NCBI RefSeq assembly: GCF_001676725.1 | Contig: NZ_CP016172.1 | Coordinates: 620,001 to 684,000, forward strand | DNA: 64,000 nucleotides | Reading direction: 5' to 3' | DNA from: Bordetella flabilis | GTDB taxonomy: Bacteria > Pseudomonadota > Gammaproteobacteria > Burkholderiales > Burkholderiaceae_B | Shown here: positions 35,611 through 44,361 of the stretch, one piece after another | How the letters are laid out: every line of letters begins with the position of its first letter | Numbering within the stretch: position 1 is the first letter of the stretch | Program-made: the position numbers and the translations under genes | Notes under the pieces: generated by a model | What the model was told of the DNA's origin: nothing | The model's database searches: none | What the model saw: only the letters and a program-made list of their open reading frames with translations

Positions 35611-36816
35611 TCAGCCGCCGCGGCGCCGGCCCGTGATGATCCAATGGGCGACCAGGCCCGCCACCAGGCCCCAGAAGGCCGACCCCACGCCCCAGAAGCT
35701 CATGCCGGACGCCGTCGCCAGGAGGGTGATCAGCGCGGCTTCGCGTCCTTCCGGTTGCTGCATGGCGGCCGCCATGCCGCCCATGATGGGCGCGAGCAAG
35801 GCCAGGCCGGCCAGGGTGGCGATGAGCGCCGGGGGCATGGCCTGGAAAAACACCGCGACCGCGCCGGCCGCCACGCTCAAGGCAATGTACGACACCCCGT
35901 AGACGACGGCGGCCACATAGCGCCGCGCCGCATCGGGATGCGCTTCGCTGCCCGCGCAGATGGCGGCGATGATGGCCGCCAGCGTCACGCTGTGTGCCCC
36001 GAACGGCGCGGCCAGCAAGCCGATGCCGCCGCTCACGCCGATAATGCGCGATGCCGGCACCTGCTGGTAGCCGGCGGCCTGCAGCACCGCCAGGCCGGGC
36101 AGGTTCTGCGAGGCCATGCCCACAACGAAAAGCGGGATGGCCAGGCTGACGACGCCGCGCCAGGTGAACACCGGCGTGGTCCACACGAATTCGGTCAGCC
36201 GCCAGCCCGCGCTGTCGAACCGCAACAGGCCCAGGGCAGCCGCGACGGCCAGTCCGACCGCCAGGACGGCGAGGATGGCGTAGCGGGGGGCATAGCGCTT
36301 GAAGGCCAGGTAGGCCAGGGCCATGGGCAGGACCAGCGCGGCCTGCCGGCCCATGGCGCCGAACACTCCAACGCCGAAGTTCAACAGCACGCCAGCCAGC
36401 ATGGCCGAGGCGATCTGCGGCGGAATGCGGCGCGCGATGGGATCGACCCAGCCGAACACGCCGCACACCAGCGCCAGCGCGGCCGCCACCACGAAGGCGC
36501 CGACCGCTTCGCCGAAGGGTACGCCGGCCAGGGCGGTGATGAGCAGGGCGGCGCCCGGCGTCGACCAGGCCAGCACTATCGGTAGACGGGTACGCAGGCT
36601 CAGGTACACGCCACCCAGCCCCAGCGCCAGGCAGATGGATCCCAGCCAGGAACCGATGCGGGCGGCGTCCAGGCCGGCGGTATGGCCGGCCTGCACCATC
36701 AGCACGGCGGTGCCGCCGAAGCTCACGAGCACGGCGACCAGGCCGGCGACGATGGCCGATAGCGAAATGTCGTTGCGGGACGGAGTGGTGGAACTGGTAG
36801 CGGTCGAGCCCGGCAT
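35611..36816 (-). CDS. benE: BenE-family benzoate/H+ symporter
   Basis: Inner-membrane transporter of 401 residues with about 12 hydrophobic segments. Family features: AWSTPGAALLITALAGVPFGEAVGAFVV in TM3-4, GMASQNLPGLAVLQAAGY near the middle, and FGAHSVTLAAIIAAICAG. ATG at 36816 lies 4 bases after the ferredoxin stop. No benzoate degradation genes are in the window, so the substrate (benzoate or another aromatic acid) is by family only. Confidence 0.92.
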   Translation of the reverse strand: MPGSTATSSTTPSRNDISLSAIVAGLVAVLVSFGGTAVLMVQAGHTAGLDAARIGSWLGSICLALGLGGVYLSLRTRLPIVLAWSTPGAALLITALAGVPFGEAVGAFVVAAALALVCGVFGWVDPIARRIPPQIASAMLAGVLLNFGVGVFGAMGRQAALVLPMALAYLAFKRYAPRYAILAVLAVGLAVAAALGLLRFDSAGWRLTEFVWTTPVFTWRGVVSLAIPLFVVGMASQNLPGLAVLQAAGYQQVPASRIIGVSGGIGLLAAPFGAHSVTLAAIIAAICAGSEAHPDAARRYVAAVVYGVSYIALSVAAGAVAVFFQAMPPALIATLAGLALLAPIMGGMAAAMQQPEGREAALITLLATASGMSFWGVGSAFWGLVAGLVAHWIITGRRRGG

Positions 36817-36820
36817 CGGC

Positions 36821-37078
<258 letters not shown>

Positions 37079-37217
37079 CTACGGCGACGCGCGCCGGTCG
37101 GGCGGGGCGCAGGGCGCGCCAAGCTGGTCATTGTAATCCCGCCATCATGCGACCCGGTCCATGATGGCTGCCGCCCCGGCATCGCGCGCAAGCGCGGCGG
37201 CCCCGCATGCCGGCAAC

Positions 37218-37721
37218 CTAGCCGGGCCAGCTTTGTTCGCGGCGTTCCTTGGCTTTTTCCTGCAGCCAGCGCTCCACCGACGGAAACACGAACTTGCTCA
37301 CGTCGCCACCCAATTGCGCGATCTCGCGCACGATGGTGCCGGAGATGAACTGGTACTGGTCGGACGGCGTCATGAACAGCGTCTCGACATCGGGCAGCAG
37401 GTGGCGGTTCATGCCCGCCATCTGGAATTCGTATTCGAAATCGGACACCGCGCGCAGGCCGCGCACAATGACGCGCCCGTTCTGGTCCCGCACGAAGTCC
37501 TTCAGCAGTCCGCCAAAGCTTTCCACGCGGACGTTGGGGTAATGCCCCAGCACTTCACGCGCGATCGAGACGCGCTCGTCGATGTTGAAGAAGGGCTTCT
37601 TGTTGCGGCTATGCGCAACGCCCACCACCACCTCGTCGAACAGCGCCGCGGCGCGTCGAACCAGGTCTTCGTGTCCCCGCGTCAGCGGGTCGAATGTGCC
37701 GGGGTAAATAGCGATGATCAT
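37218..37721 (-). CDS. coaD: Phosphopantetheine adenylyltransferase
   Basis: Fourth step of coenzyme A synthesis: transfers AMP from ATP to 4'-phosphopantetheine. The protein has 167 residues, normal. Nucleotidyltransferase motifs are TRGH (residues 15-18, in [18 protein letters not shown]) and ISGTIVRE near residue 130 (the ISSTxxR motif with Gly for Ser). ATG at 37721. Downstream of rsmD on the same strand, 56 bases away, the usual rsmD-coaD pair. Confidence 0.97.
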   Translation of the reverse strand: MIIAIYPGTFDPLTRGHEDLVRRAAALFDEVVVGVAHSRNKKPFFNIDERVSIAREVLGHYPNVRVESFGGLLKDFVRDQNGRVIVRGLRAVSDFEYEFQMAGMNRHLLPDVETLFMTPSDQYQFISGTIVREIAQLGGDVSKFVFPSVERWLQEKAKERREQSWPG

Positions 37722-37777
37722 GCGCCCTCCCTTGTTTTGTAGGTGTATGTCATCTCTCCGAATCGCCGATTATTGAT

Positions 37778-38344
37778 CTATTTCTGCATTGCAGCAAACC
37801 GGAGTAACTGATAGTGGACGGCGCCTGCGCGATCCTTGCGCAATGTTTCGTAATTTTCGGGTGGGACGAGCTCCGATTCGCTCTCCACGTACACCAGGCC
37901 ATCATCGGTCAGCACGCCCGGAAGCAGCGGCCACAGGCGCGGTAGCCAGCCCTGGCCGAAGGGCGGGTCGAGCAGCACCAGGTCGTAGCGCGAGGCGTCC
38001 ATGCGCCGCAATGCATCGAGGGCGTCGCCGGCATGGATGCGCACGTGTTGGGCGTCGAGCTTGTCGCGCAGGGCGCGCAGGGCGGCGAGCGCGCCACGGT
38101 CGCGCTCGACCATCTGGACGTGCGACACGCCGCGCGACGCGGCTTCGAATCCCAGGGCGCCGCTGCCGGCGAACAGGTCCAGCACCGATTTGCCGGCGAA
38201 TTCGCCGTTCCAGAAATGGTTGACCCAGTTGTAGAGCGTTTCGCGCACGCGGTCTGGCGTGGGGCGCAATCCCGCGGCGTCGACCACGGCGATCGGCGTG
38301 CGCCGGTATTGACCGCCGACGATGCGAATATACTTGTTCGTCAT
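37778..38344 (-). CDS. rsmD: 16S rRNA (guanine966-N2)-methyltransferase
   Basis: SAM-dependent methylase of G966 in 16S rRNA, 188 residues. Motif I is DLFAGSGALGFEA; the catalytic DPPF motif appears as LLDPPFGQG. The N-terminus IRIVGGQYRRTPI, then LRPTPDRVRETLYNW, is classic. ATG at 38344 overlaps the ATG of divergent ftsY by two bases (CATG), so each promoter and ribosome site must lie inside the other gene. An open frame upstream to 39670 is antisense to ftsY and not coding. Confidence 0.96.
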   Translation of the reverse strand: MTNKYIRIVGGQYRRTPIAVVDAAGLRPTPDRVRETLYNWVNHFWNGEFAGKSVLDLFAGSGALGFEAASRGVSHVQMVERDRGALAALRALRDKLDAQHVRIHAGDALDALRRMDASRYDLVLLDPPFGQGWLPRLWPLLPGVLTDDGLVYVESESELVPPENYETLRKDRAGAVHYQLLRFAAMQK

Positions 38345-39581
38345 GCTGAGATTCTTCAAGAAAAAACCGCCCGCGCCCGTCCCTGAACCGGCGCAGGCCC
38401 CCCCGCCCGCCGATCCGGCCGGCCAGGCCGCACCCGTTCCCGCCCCGTCCGTCGACGCGCCCCCGGCACCTCCCGAGGCAACGCCAGCGCCGCCGCCCTG
38501 GCCGCAGGGCCATGCCGAGGCCATCGACCTGCAGGATGCCTCCGCGGGCGTGCCGCAACAATCGCCCGTGTTCCCCACGCCGGCCCCCCATACCGAAGCG
38601 CCCTTGCAGCCGGCGGCGCCGGTCGAGGCCGAAGCCCCCGCCCCAGCGGAGCCGGCGGCGGCCAGGACGTCCTGGCTGCAACGCCTCAAGCAGGGCCTGT
38701 CGCGCACGGGCCAGAGCATTGGCGGCCTGTTCGTGGGCGTCAAGGTCGACGAGAACCTCTTCGAGGAGCTCGAAACCGCGCTCATTATGGCCGATGCCGG
38801 TATGGAGGCCACGCAAAAGCTCCTGACCGCGCTGCGCGCCCGGGTCAAGAAAGACCGCCTGGAAGACGCCACGCAGGTGCGCGAGGCCTTGCGGCAGATC
38901 CTGGCCGACCACCTGCGGCCGCTGGAGCGTCGCTTCGACCTGGCGCGCGCCAAACCGCTGGTGGTCATGATTGCCGGCGTGAACGGGGCCGGCAAGACCA
39001 CGTCGATCGGCAAGCTGGCCAATACCTTCCAGAGGCAGGGCGCCAGCGTCCTGCTCGCCGCCGGGGATACCTTCCGCGCGGCGGCGCGCGAGCAGCTCAT
39101 GGAATGGGGCGCCCGCAACAACGTCACGGTCATCGCCCAGGAAGGCGGCGACCCGGCGGCGGTGGCTTTCGATGCGGTGAACGCCGCGCGCGCCCGGGGG
39201 GCGGGCGTGGTGATGGTGGATACGGCGGGCCGCCTGCCCACGCAGTTGCACCTGATGGAAGAGCTGAAGAAAATCCGGCGCGTGATCGCCAAGGCCGACA
39301 GCGCGGCGCCGCATGAGGTCCTGCTGGTGGTCGACGGCAATACTGGCCAGAATGCGCTGGCCCAGATCCGCGCCTTCGATGCCGCCATCAATCTCACCGG
39401 TCTGGTGGTCACCAAGCTGGACGGCACGGCCAAGGGCGGCACGCTGGCGGCCGTGGCGGCCGGCAGCCAGGGCGTGCGCCCCGTGCCGGTGTACTGGATC
39501 GGCGTGGGCGAACGCCTGGAAGACCTGCAGCCCTTCGTCGCCGACGAATTCGCCGCGGCTTTGCTCGGCATGTCCGCCTGA
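38343..39581 (+). CDS. ftsY: Signal recognition particle receptor FtsY
   Basis: SRP receptor GTPase targeting ribosomes with membrane proteins to the Sec translocon, 412 residues. The first about 110 residues are a Pro/Ala-rich, acidic A-domain beginning MLRFFKKK. The NG domain has G1 GVNGAGKTT, the DTFRAAAREQL motif, G3 DTAGRLPTQ, G4 TKLDGTAKGG and closing GVGERLEDLQPF. ATG at 38343 shares two bases with the rsmD start; no good Shine-Dalgarno precedes it. ATG at 38322 is an alternative start. Confidence 0.96.
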   Translation: MLRFFKKKPPAPVPEPAQAPPPADPAGQAAPVPAPSVDAPPAPPEATPAPPPWPQGHAEAIDLQDASAGVPQQSPVFPTPAPHTEAPLQPAAPVEAEAPAPAEPAAARTSWLQRLKQGLSRTGQSIGGLFVGVKVDENLFEELETALIMADAGMEATQKLLTALRARVKKDRLEDATQVREALRQILADHLRPLERRFDLARAKPLVVMIAGVNGAGKTTSIGKLANTFQRQGASVLLAAGDTFRAAAREQLMEWGARNNVTVIAQEGGDPAAVAFDAVNAARARGAGVVMVDTAGRLPTQLHLMEELKKIRRVIAKADSAAPHEVLLVVDGNTGQNALAQIRAFDAAINLTGLVVTKLDGTAKGGTLAAVAAGSQGVRPVPVYWIGVGERLEDLQPFVADEFAAALLGMSA

Positions 39582-39596
39582 GGTCGCATTGCCGCG

Positions 39597-39623
39597 CCAG
39601 GGCCGGCTCCCCCGCCGGCCTGG
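39597..39623. terminator. Possible hairpin terminator between ftsY and the CYTH/CHAD gene
   Basis: Stem CCAGGGCCGGC with GCCGGCCTGG (one bulged G) and a T/C-rich loop, between the convergent ends of ftsY and the CYTH/CHAD gene. No T-run follows in either direction, so intrinsic termination is uncertain. Confidence 0.3.
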
Positions 39624-39728
39624 GCAGCCCAGCCCGCCTGGAGCCGAACTGGCGCCATCGCAGCCGGCATGCCGGATTGCAGGCGGGTTTCAGCCGAATC
39701 GCCGCCGGCGCGCAGCGGCGTGCCGCCG

Positions 39729-41618
39729 CTACTTCCAGAACCGCTTCGCTTCGCCCAGCTTCTTGAAAGCCCGCTGGGCTTCGGTCACCAGCTTCTCCTG
39801 GCGCGCGCTGATCCAGCCCAGCGCGAACCAGGCCTGCGGATAGCGGCTGCTCCATTGGCGGTACAGGTCATGGGCCACCGCCAGGTCATTCATCTCCCCC
39901 AGCACGTCCTGCACGGCCGCCAGCCTGCGGCGGTAATCGCGCATCTTGGCCGCCGGCAGCAGCGACTCGGCAAAGCTCAGGCCATAGCGCAGGCGCTTGG
40001 CGCGCTTGCGCAGCTCATGCCGCGCGGGGATCTCCAGATCGGCGAAAACGGCGCCTTCGCCCAGTACCTGCTTATGCCATTTCCGCAGGCGCCGCGCCAG
40101 CAAGACCTGCAAGGGACGGGACTCGCGCGGCGGGTTGAGCGGAATGATGGTCGGCTGCAGCGGGGCGGCGGCGTGGCCTGCCGGGATCCCGCCGCCATCG
40201 TTCGTGCCGCGATCGGCCGTGCCGCCATCCACGGAACCGCCATGCTTGCCCTCGGCGCGCGCCGGACCCGCGCCGGGCGCCGCATCGGCATCGTTCCCGG
40301 GGCTGCCGGCGTCGGCCTGTTTCCCGGTGCTGCCGTCGTTCCCCGCGCCGGGCTGCACGGCAACGCTGGCGACGGCCAGGCGCGATGATCCGCGAGCCAG
40401 CGCGGGCGCGGCGGGCGGCGCCCTGCGCACGGGGCCGCGTGAGCCGGATGCGGCGTCGCCGGCTTGCGGCGCACTCGCGGCCGCCGGCTGCTGCGACTGC
40501 CCGTCCTCCGGCCGCACGTCCAGGCTCCATTCCAGCATGTCCAGCAGCCAGGCCTGGAATGCCGTGCTGGCGGCGTTCACCTGCGCGGTCTCGGGCGGCG
40601 CCCCGTCGTCGGGGATGGGAAAGGTCGGCATACCGGCCTTCACCAGGGCCGGAATGATCGACTCCTGCAGGACATCCTGGTCCCGGTTCGCACCGAAGTG
40701 CGCGAAATGCGCGCGCAGGGCGTCCTGCATGGTCTGGGGCGGCAACTGCGCCCAGCCCCTGAACAGGCGCCATGCCGAGCGCAGGCGCCGCATGCCGACC
40801 CGCAACTGATGCACGTGCTCCGGTTGGCCCGCGCTGTAGCGATCCAGCGTATCGACCTCCGCCAGCATGGCGGCGTTGCGGGCCACCTGGTCCAGGCATT
40901 CCCCGGCTGCCACGCCGAGGGCCTGCGCGGGCGTCATATCGGATGACAGCCGCACCGGCTTGGCAGAGCGGGGGCCCCAGAATTGCGCGATGGCGGCCGT
41001 GCGCGCCTCTTCGCCCAGGTCCGGCTGCGCCAGCGTATGGGCCAGCTGGGCCAGGGCGTCGCCGCGTTCGGATTTGCTGCGCGGATCGAGCACCAGTCCA
41101 TGACGGGCCTGCCAGGTACGCGTCGCGGCGAAGATGGCCGCCGGACGGCCGGACATCAGTTCGAACTCCACTTCGCAGATGGGCAGTTCCAGCTCGCCCG
41201 CGCGCAACAGCCCGCTGTCATAGGCGATTTCCACCGTCCCATAGCGCGTGCGCGACTTGCGCAGCAGCCGGATCACGTCGGTTTCGTAGCGCAGTCCCAA
41301 TTCGCCCTTGAGGCCGGCCAGCGTGTCTTGCACCTCGGTGCCGGCATAGACGGACAGGTCCAGGATCGGGCCGGGGCGCGGATGGTTTATTTCTACCCGG
41401 GTAATGGCGTTGGCCCCGGGCGTTTTCAGCGTCTGGATCCAGTTGCGCCCTTCCCGGCGCAGCCGTATCGCCACCCGTGCGCGGGCCAGTTCGCGTCCCG
41501 GGGTATCGAAATACATGGCATGGAGCGACACGCGCTCGGCCCCGGCCTGTTTGAGTTCCCGCTCGACGGCCGCGCGGGACGCCCTGGGCACGTGCAGCTT
41601 CAGTTCCTGTTCCGACAT
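39729..41618 (-). CDS. CYTH and CHAD domain protein with interrupted CHAD domain
   Basis: Protein of 629 residues. Residues 1-200 are a CYTH (triphosphate tunnel) domain with the start signature EQELKLHVP, a late EVEFELMSG and several paired charged residues such as RVAIRLRREG. The CHAD domain begins near residue 227 (HVHQLRVGMRRLRSAWRLF) and resumes near 500 (RKWHKQVLG, then ELRKRAKRLRYGL). Between, residues about 371-490 are low-complexity Gly/Ala/Asp/Pro. ATG at 41618; a GTG at 41636 is an alternative. Role is probably polyphosphate or triphosphate handling, since CHAD binds polyphosphate. Confidence 0.88.
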   Translation of the reverse strand: MSEQELKLHVPRASRAAVERELKQAGAERVSLHAMYFDTPGRELARARVAIRLRREGRNWIQTLKTPGANAITRVEINHPRPGPILDLSVYAGTEVQDTLAGLKGELGLRYETDVIRLLRKSRTRYGTVEIAYDSGLLRAGELELPICEVEFELMSGRPAAIFAATRTWQARHGLVLDPRSKSERGDALAQLAHTLAQPDLGEEARTAAIAQFWGPRSAKPVRLSSDMTPAQALGVAAGECLDQVARNAAMLAEVDTLDRYSAGQPEHVHQLRVGMRRLRSAWRLFRGWAQLPPQTMQDALRAHFAHFGANRDQDVLQESIIPALVKAGMPTFPIPDDGAPPETAQVNAASTAFQAWLLDMLEWSLDVRPEDGQSQQPAAASAPQAGDAASGSRGPVRRAPPAAPALARGSSRLAVASVAVQPGAGNDGSTGKQADAGSPGNDADAAPGAGPARAEGKHGGSVDGGTADRGTNDGGGIPAGHAAAPLQPTIIPLNPPRESRPLQVLLARRLRKWHKQVLGEGAVFADLEIPARHELRKRAKRLRYGLSFAESLLPAAKMRDYRRRLAAVQDVLGEMNDLAVAHDLYRQWSSRYPQAWFALGWISARQEKLVTEAQRAFKKLGEAKRFWK

Positions 41619-41959
41619 GACATTCCGCAAAACCACGAAAAGTACGGATCTTACGCATCCATGGCCGGATATTGATGACCAGTCATGAAGCGGTCATGTC
41701 GCCGGGCCCCGACGGCCAGGGCAGGCAGCGCCTGGGGGCACCATGGGCACCGGCTGCTGCTTCCGGGCTCCGGTTCCACGCCTACCCCTCGTGTCCACGC
41801 GTCCACCGCCTCCACCGCCCCACCGACGACACCGCCGCCCATGGCGCGGAGTCACAGGCGCCGCGGGTCCGGGGACGAGGAAATGCCAATTCAACGGCGC
41901 CGGCCGCGGGTTTTGCGCGCAGCGGTAAAATCCGCTTTTCTCCGCCCGTTCTTTCCGTC
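41619..41959. other. Leader region of ribBX
   Basis: 341 bases without a supportable gene; the open frame from 41672 into ribBX lacks a ribosome site and reads as non-coding. An FMN riboswitch was looked for and not seen. TAAAAT at 41926-41931 may be the -10 for ribBX (transcription would begin near 41938), but there is no matching -35. Confidence 0.45.
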
Positions 41960-43138
41960 ATGTCCGCCCAGCCGAACTCCGTCGCACCCGCCCCCGAAGC
42001 TGAATCGTTCGGCATCGCCTCGGTCTCCGAGATCATCGCCGAACTTCGTGCCGGCCGCATCGTCATCCTGGTGGACGAAGAAGACCGCGAAAACGAGGGC
42101 GACCTGGTCATGGCGGCCGAATTCGTCACGCCGGAGGCCATCAACTTCATGGTGACGCACGGCCGGGGCCTGGTCTGCCTGACGCTGACGGAAGAACGCT
42201 GCCGCCAGCTGGACCTGCCCCTGATGGCGTCCCGCAACGGGACTCGCTTCGGCACGAATTTCACCGTGTCCATTGAAGCGGCCGTCGGTGTCGAGACCGG
42301 TATTTCGGCGGCCGACCGTGCCCGCACGATCCGCGTGGCCGTCGCCCGCGACGCCAAGCCGGAGGACCTGGTCCAGCCCGGCCACATCTTCCCCGTGCGC
42401 GCCGTGCCGGGCGGTGTGCTGGTGCGCGCCGGCCACACCGAGGCCGGCTGCGACCTGACTGCCATGGCCGGGCTGACGCCCGCGGCCGTCATTTGCGAAA
42501 TCCTGAAGCCCGACGGCGCGATGGCGCGCCTGCCGGATCTCGTTTCCTTCGCGCGCGCCCATGGACTGAAGATCGGCACCATCGCCGACCTGATCCAATA
42601 CCGCAGCGAACACGAATCCATCGTCCAGCGCCTGGGCGCGCGGCCCATGCAGACGGCCTGGGGCGAGTTCCAGGCCGTGGCGTACCGCGATACCGCCACC
42701 CAGTCCATCCACCTGGCGTTGGTCCACGGCGCAATAGACCCGCAGCGCGAGACCCTGGTCCGCGTACACGAGCCGGCCTCCATCCTGGACGTGCTCGATA
42801 CCGGCGCCAGCGGCCACAGCTGGGGTGTCGCCCAGGCCTTGCAGGCGATCGCGGCGGCGCCGGCCGGTGTGGTCGTCCTGATGAATTGCGAGGCCGGGGG
42901 CGAACACGTGTCGGCGCAAATCGCCGCCTGGAACGAAGCGGCCGACGCCACCCGCGAAGCACGCGGCGGCGACCGTCTGGGCTTGCGCACCTACGGCATC
43001 GGCGCGCAGATCCTGCGCGACCTGAACGTCGGCCAGATGAAGCTGCTGGCGCGTCCGCGCAAAATGCCCAGCATGGCCGGCTTTTCCCTGTCCATTACAG
43101 GTTACGATTGCGACCCTCCTGCGTCCCCGGTACGCTAG
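41960..43138 (+). CDS. ribB: 3,4-dihydroxy-2-butanone-4-phosphate synthase fused to a degenerate RibA domain (RibBX)
   Basis: Makes dihydroxybutanone phosphate from ribulose 5-phosphate for riboflavin. The 392-residue protein starts at ATG 41960. The RibB part (residues 10-225) is intact: DEEDRENEGDLVMAAE, THGRGLVCL, RAGHTEAGCDL. The C-terminal half looks like GTP cyclohydrolase II (WGEFQAVAY, VRVHEPASILDV) but the three zinc Cys of the RCDC region are missing and the following RQEGRG-type segment is changed, so it should have no cyclohydrolase activity. Such RibBX proteins are known in proteobacteria; a separate ribA must exist. ribH follows. Confidence 0.92.
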   Translation: MSAQPNSVAPAPEAESFGIASVSEIIAELRAGRIVILVDEEDRENEGDLVMAAEFVTPEAINFMVTHGRGLVCLTLTEERCRQLDLPLMASRNGTRFGTNFTVSIEAAVGVETGISAADRARTIRVAVARDAKPEDLVQPGHIFPVRAVPGGVLVRAGHTEAGCDLTAMAGLTPAAVICEILKPDGAMARLPDLVSFARAHGLKIGTIADLIQYRSEHESIVQRLGARPMQTAWGEFQAVAYRDTATQSIHLALVHGAIDPQRETLVRVHEPASILDVLDTGASGHSWGVAQALQAIAAAPAGVVVLMNCEAGGEHVSAQIAAWNEAADATREARGGDRLGLRTYGIGAQILRDLNVGQMKLLARPRKMPSMAGFSLSITGYDCDPPASPVR

Positions 43139-43255
43139 GGCCTGCTGTCATGTCCACCTTCGCCGGGCGGACACGGCACGCCGCCTCGGTCGGCCCGCTA
43201 TCCGGTCGCATCAAACCCTTGCACCAACCGCCCCGCAACCATAAGGCAGTCATCG

Positions 43256-43780
43256 ATGAACCCCTATACCTTATCCCCCGATCTGAACGGCGAGGGGCTG
43301 CACATCGGCATTGTCCGCGCACGCTTCAACGAGGAGATCGGCCAGGCCGAACTCGAGGCCTGCCTGGAGGAACTCGAAAAACTCGGCGTGGACGAGCGTG
43401 ATGTCATGCTGGTGACCGTGCCGGGCGCGCTGGAACTCGGCGTTACGCTGGCCCGCATGGCCGAGACCTATGAATTCGACGCGCTGATCGCCCTGGGCGC
43501 CGTCATCCGTGGCGAGACCTACCACTTCGAGATCGTCAGCAACGAGATGGCCGCCGCGCTCACCCGTATCTCCATCGAGACCGGCATTCCCATCGCCAAC
43601 GGCGTGCTCACCACCGATACGGACGAACAGGCCGAAGCGCGCGCGCCTGGCAAGGGCCGCGATTGCGCCCAGGTCGCGGTGGAAATGGCCAATCTGGTGG
43701 CCGCCCTCGAGCCGGAGACGGACGACGAGGACGAAGAAGACGAAGATTTTGACGAAGAAGACGATGACGACCGCTCCTGA
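43256..43780 (+). CDS. ribH: 6,7-dimethyl-8-ribityllumazine synthase
   Basis: Condenses dihydroxybutanone phosphate with the ribityl-aminouracil; the penultimate step of riboflavin synthesis. Family core: [43 protein letters not shown] and [16 protein letters not shown], which includes the active site His. The protein has 174 residues; the C-terminus carries an unusual acidic tail of some 20 Asp/Glu residues. The tail's coding DNA overlaps the nusB start by 17 bases. ATG at 43256 is 117 bases after ribBX. Confidence 0.96.
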   Translation: MNPYTLSPDLNGEGLHIGIVRARFNEEIGQAELEACLEELEKLGVDERDVMLVTVPGALELGVTLARMAETYEFDALIALGAVIRGETYHFEIVSNEMAAALTRISIETGIPIANGVLTTDTDEQAEARAPGKGRDCAQVAVEMANLVAALEPETDDEDEEDEDFDEEDDDDRS

Positions 43781-44252
43781 TCAAGCCGCGCAGGCGCGCG
43801 CCAATGCGCGCAGCGCCCGCCGGCGCGCGCGCGAGTTCGCCCTGCAGGGTGTCTACGCCTGGCTGCTACGCGGCGGCGAGGGCACCCAGGATGCCGGCGA
43901 AATCGATGCGCACCTGCGCGACGCCGAGGACTTCCCGGAAGCCGATGCGCAGTGGTTCAAGACGCTGCTGCACGGCGTCCTGCGTGAAGCACCCAACCTG
44001 CGCGAACGGTTCACGCCTTTCATCGACCGTCCGCTGAACGAGCTGTCGCCCGTCGAGCACGGCATTCTCCTGATCGGCAGCTACGAGCTGGTGCATCACG
44101 TCGAGGTGCCTTACAAGGTCGCCATCAACGAGGCCGTCGAACTGGCCAAGTCGTTCGGCGGCACGGATGGCTTCAAGTTCGTCAATGGCGTGCTGGACAA
44201 GCTGGCCGCCGTGGTGCGTCCGCACGAAGTACGCGCGGCTCCACGCCGCTAG
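43764..44252 (+). CDS. nusB: Transcription antitermination factor NusB
   Basis: Binds boxA RNA with NusE/S10 in rRNA antitermination complexes. The product has 162 residues: N-terminal basic segment [19 protein letters not shown], then [15 protein letters not shown], and [19 protein letters not shown] with [10 protein letters not shown], all typical. ATG at 43764 lies inside the acidic tail of ribH, so the two are coupled. The ribH-nusB order is conserved in bacteria. Confidence 0.96.
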   Translation: MTTAPDQAAQARANARSARRRAREFALQGVYAWLLRGGEGTQDAGEIDAHLRDAEDFPEADAQWFKTLLHGVLREAPNLRERFTPFIDRPLNELSPVEHGILLIGSYELVHHVEVPYKVAINEAVELAKSFGGTDGFKFVNGVLDKLAAVVRPHEVRAAPRR

Positions 44253-44361
44253 GCCTGTCCGGGCCCTGACATCGGCGGCGTGGCGCTTGCCTTGCTCTTG
44301 TGCCCACGACCTTGTGCGAACCAAGTCCGGCCGTGATGTCGCGATACTCCAGGAGCGTCCG

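Noticed and set aside
41637..41959. FMN riboswitch upstream of ribBX
   Set aside because: The conserved RFN sequence blocks are absent in the leader.
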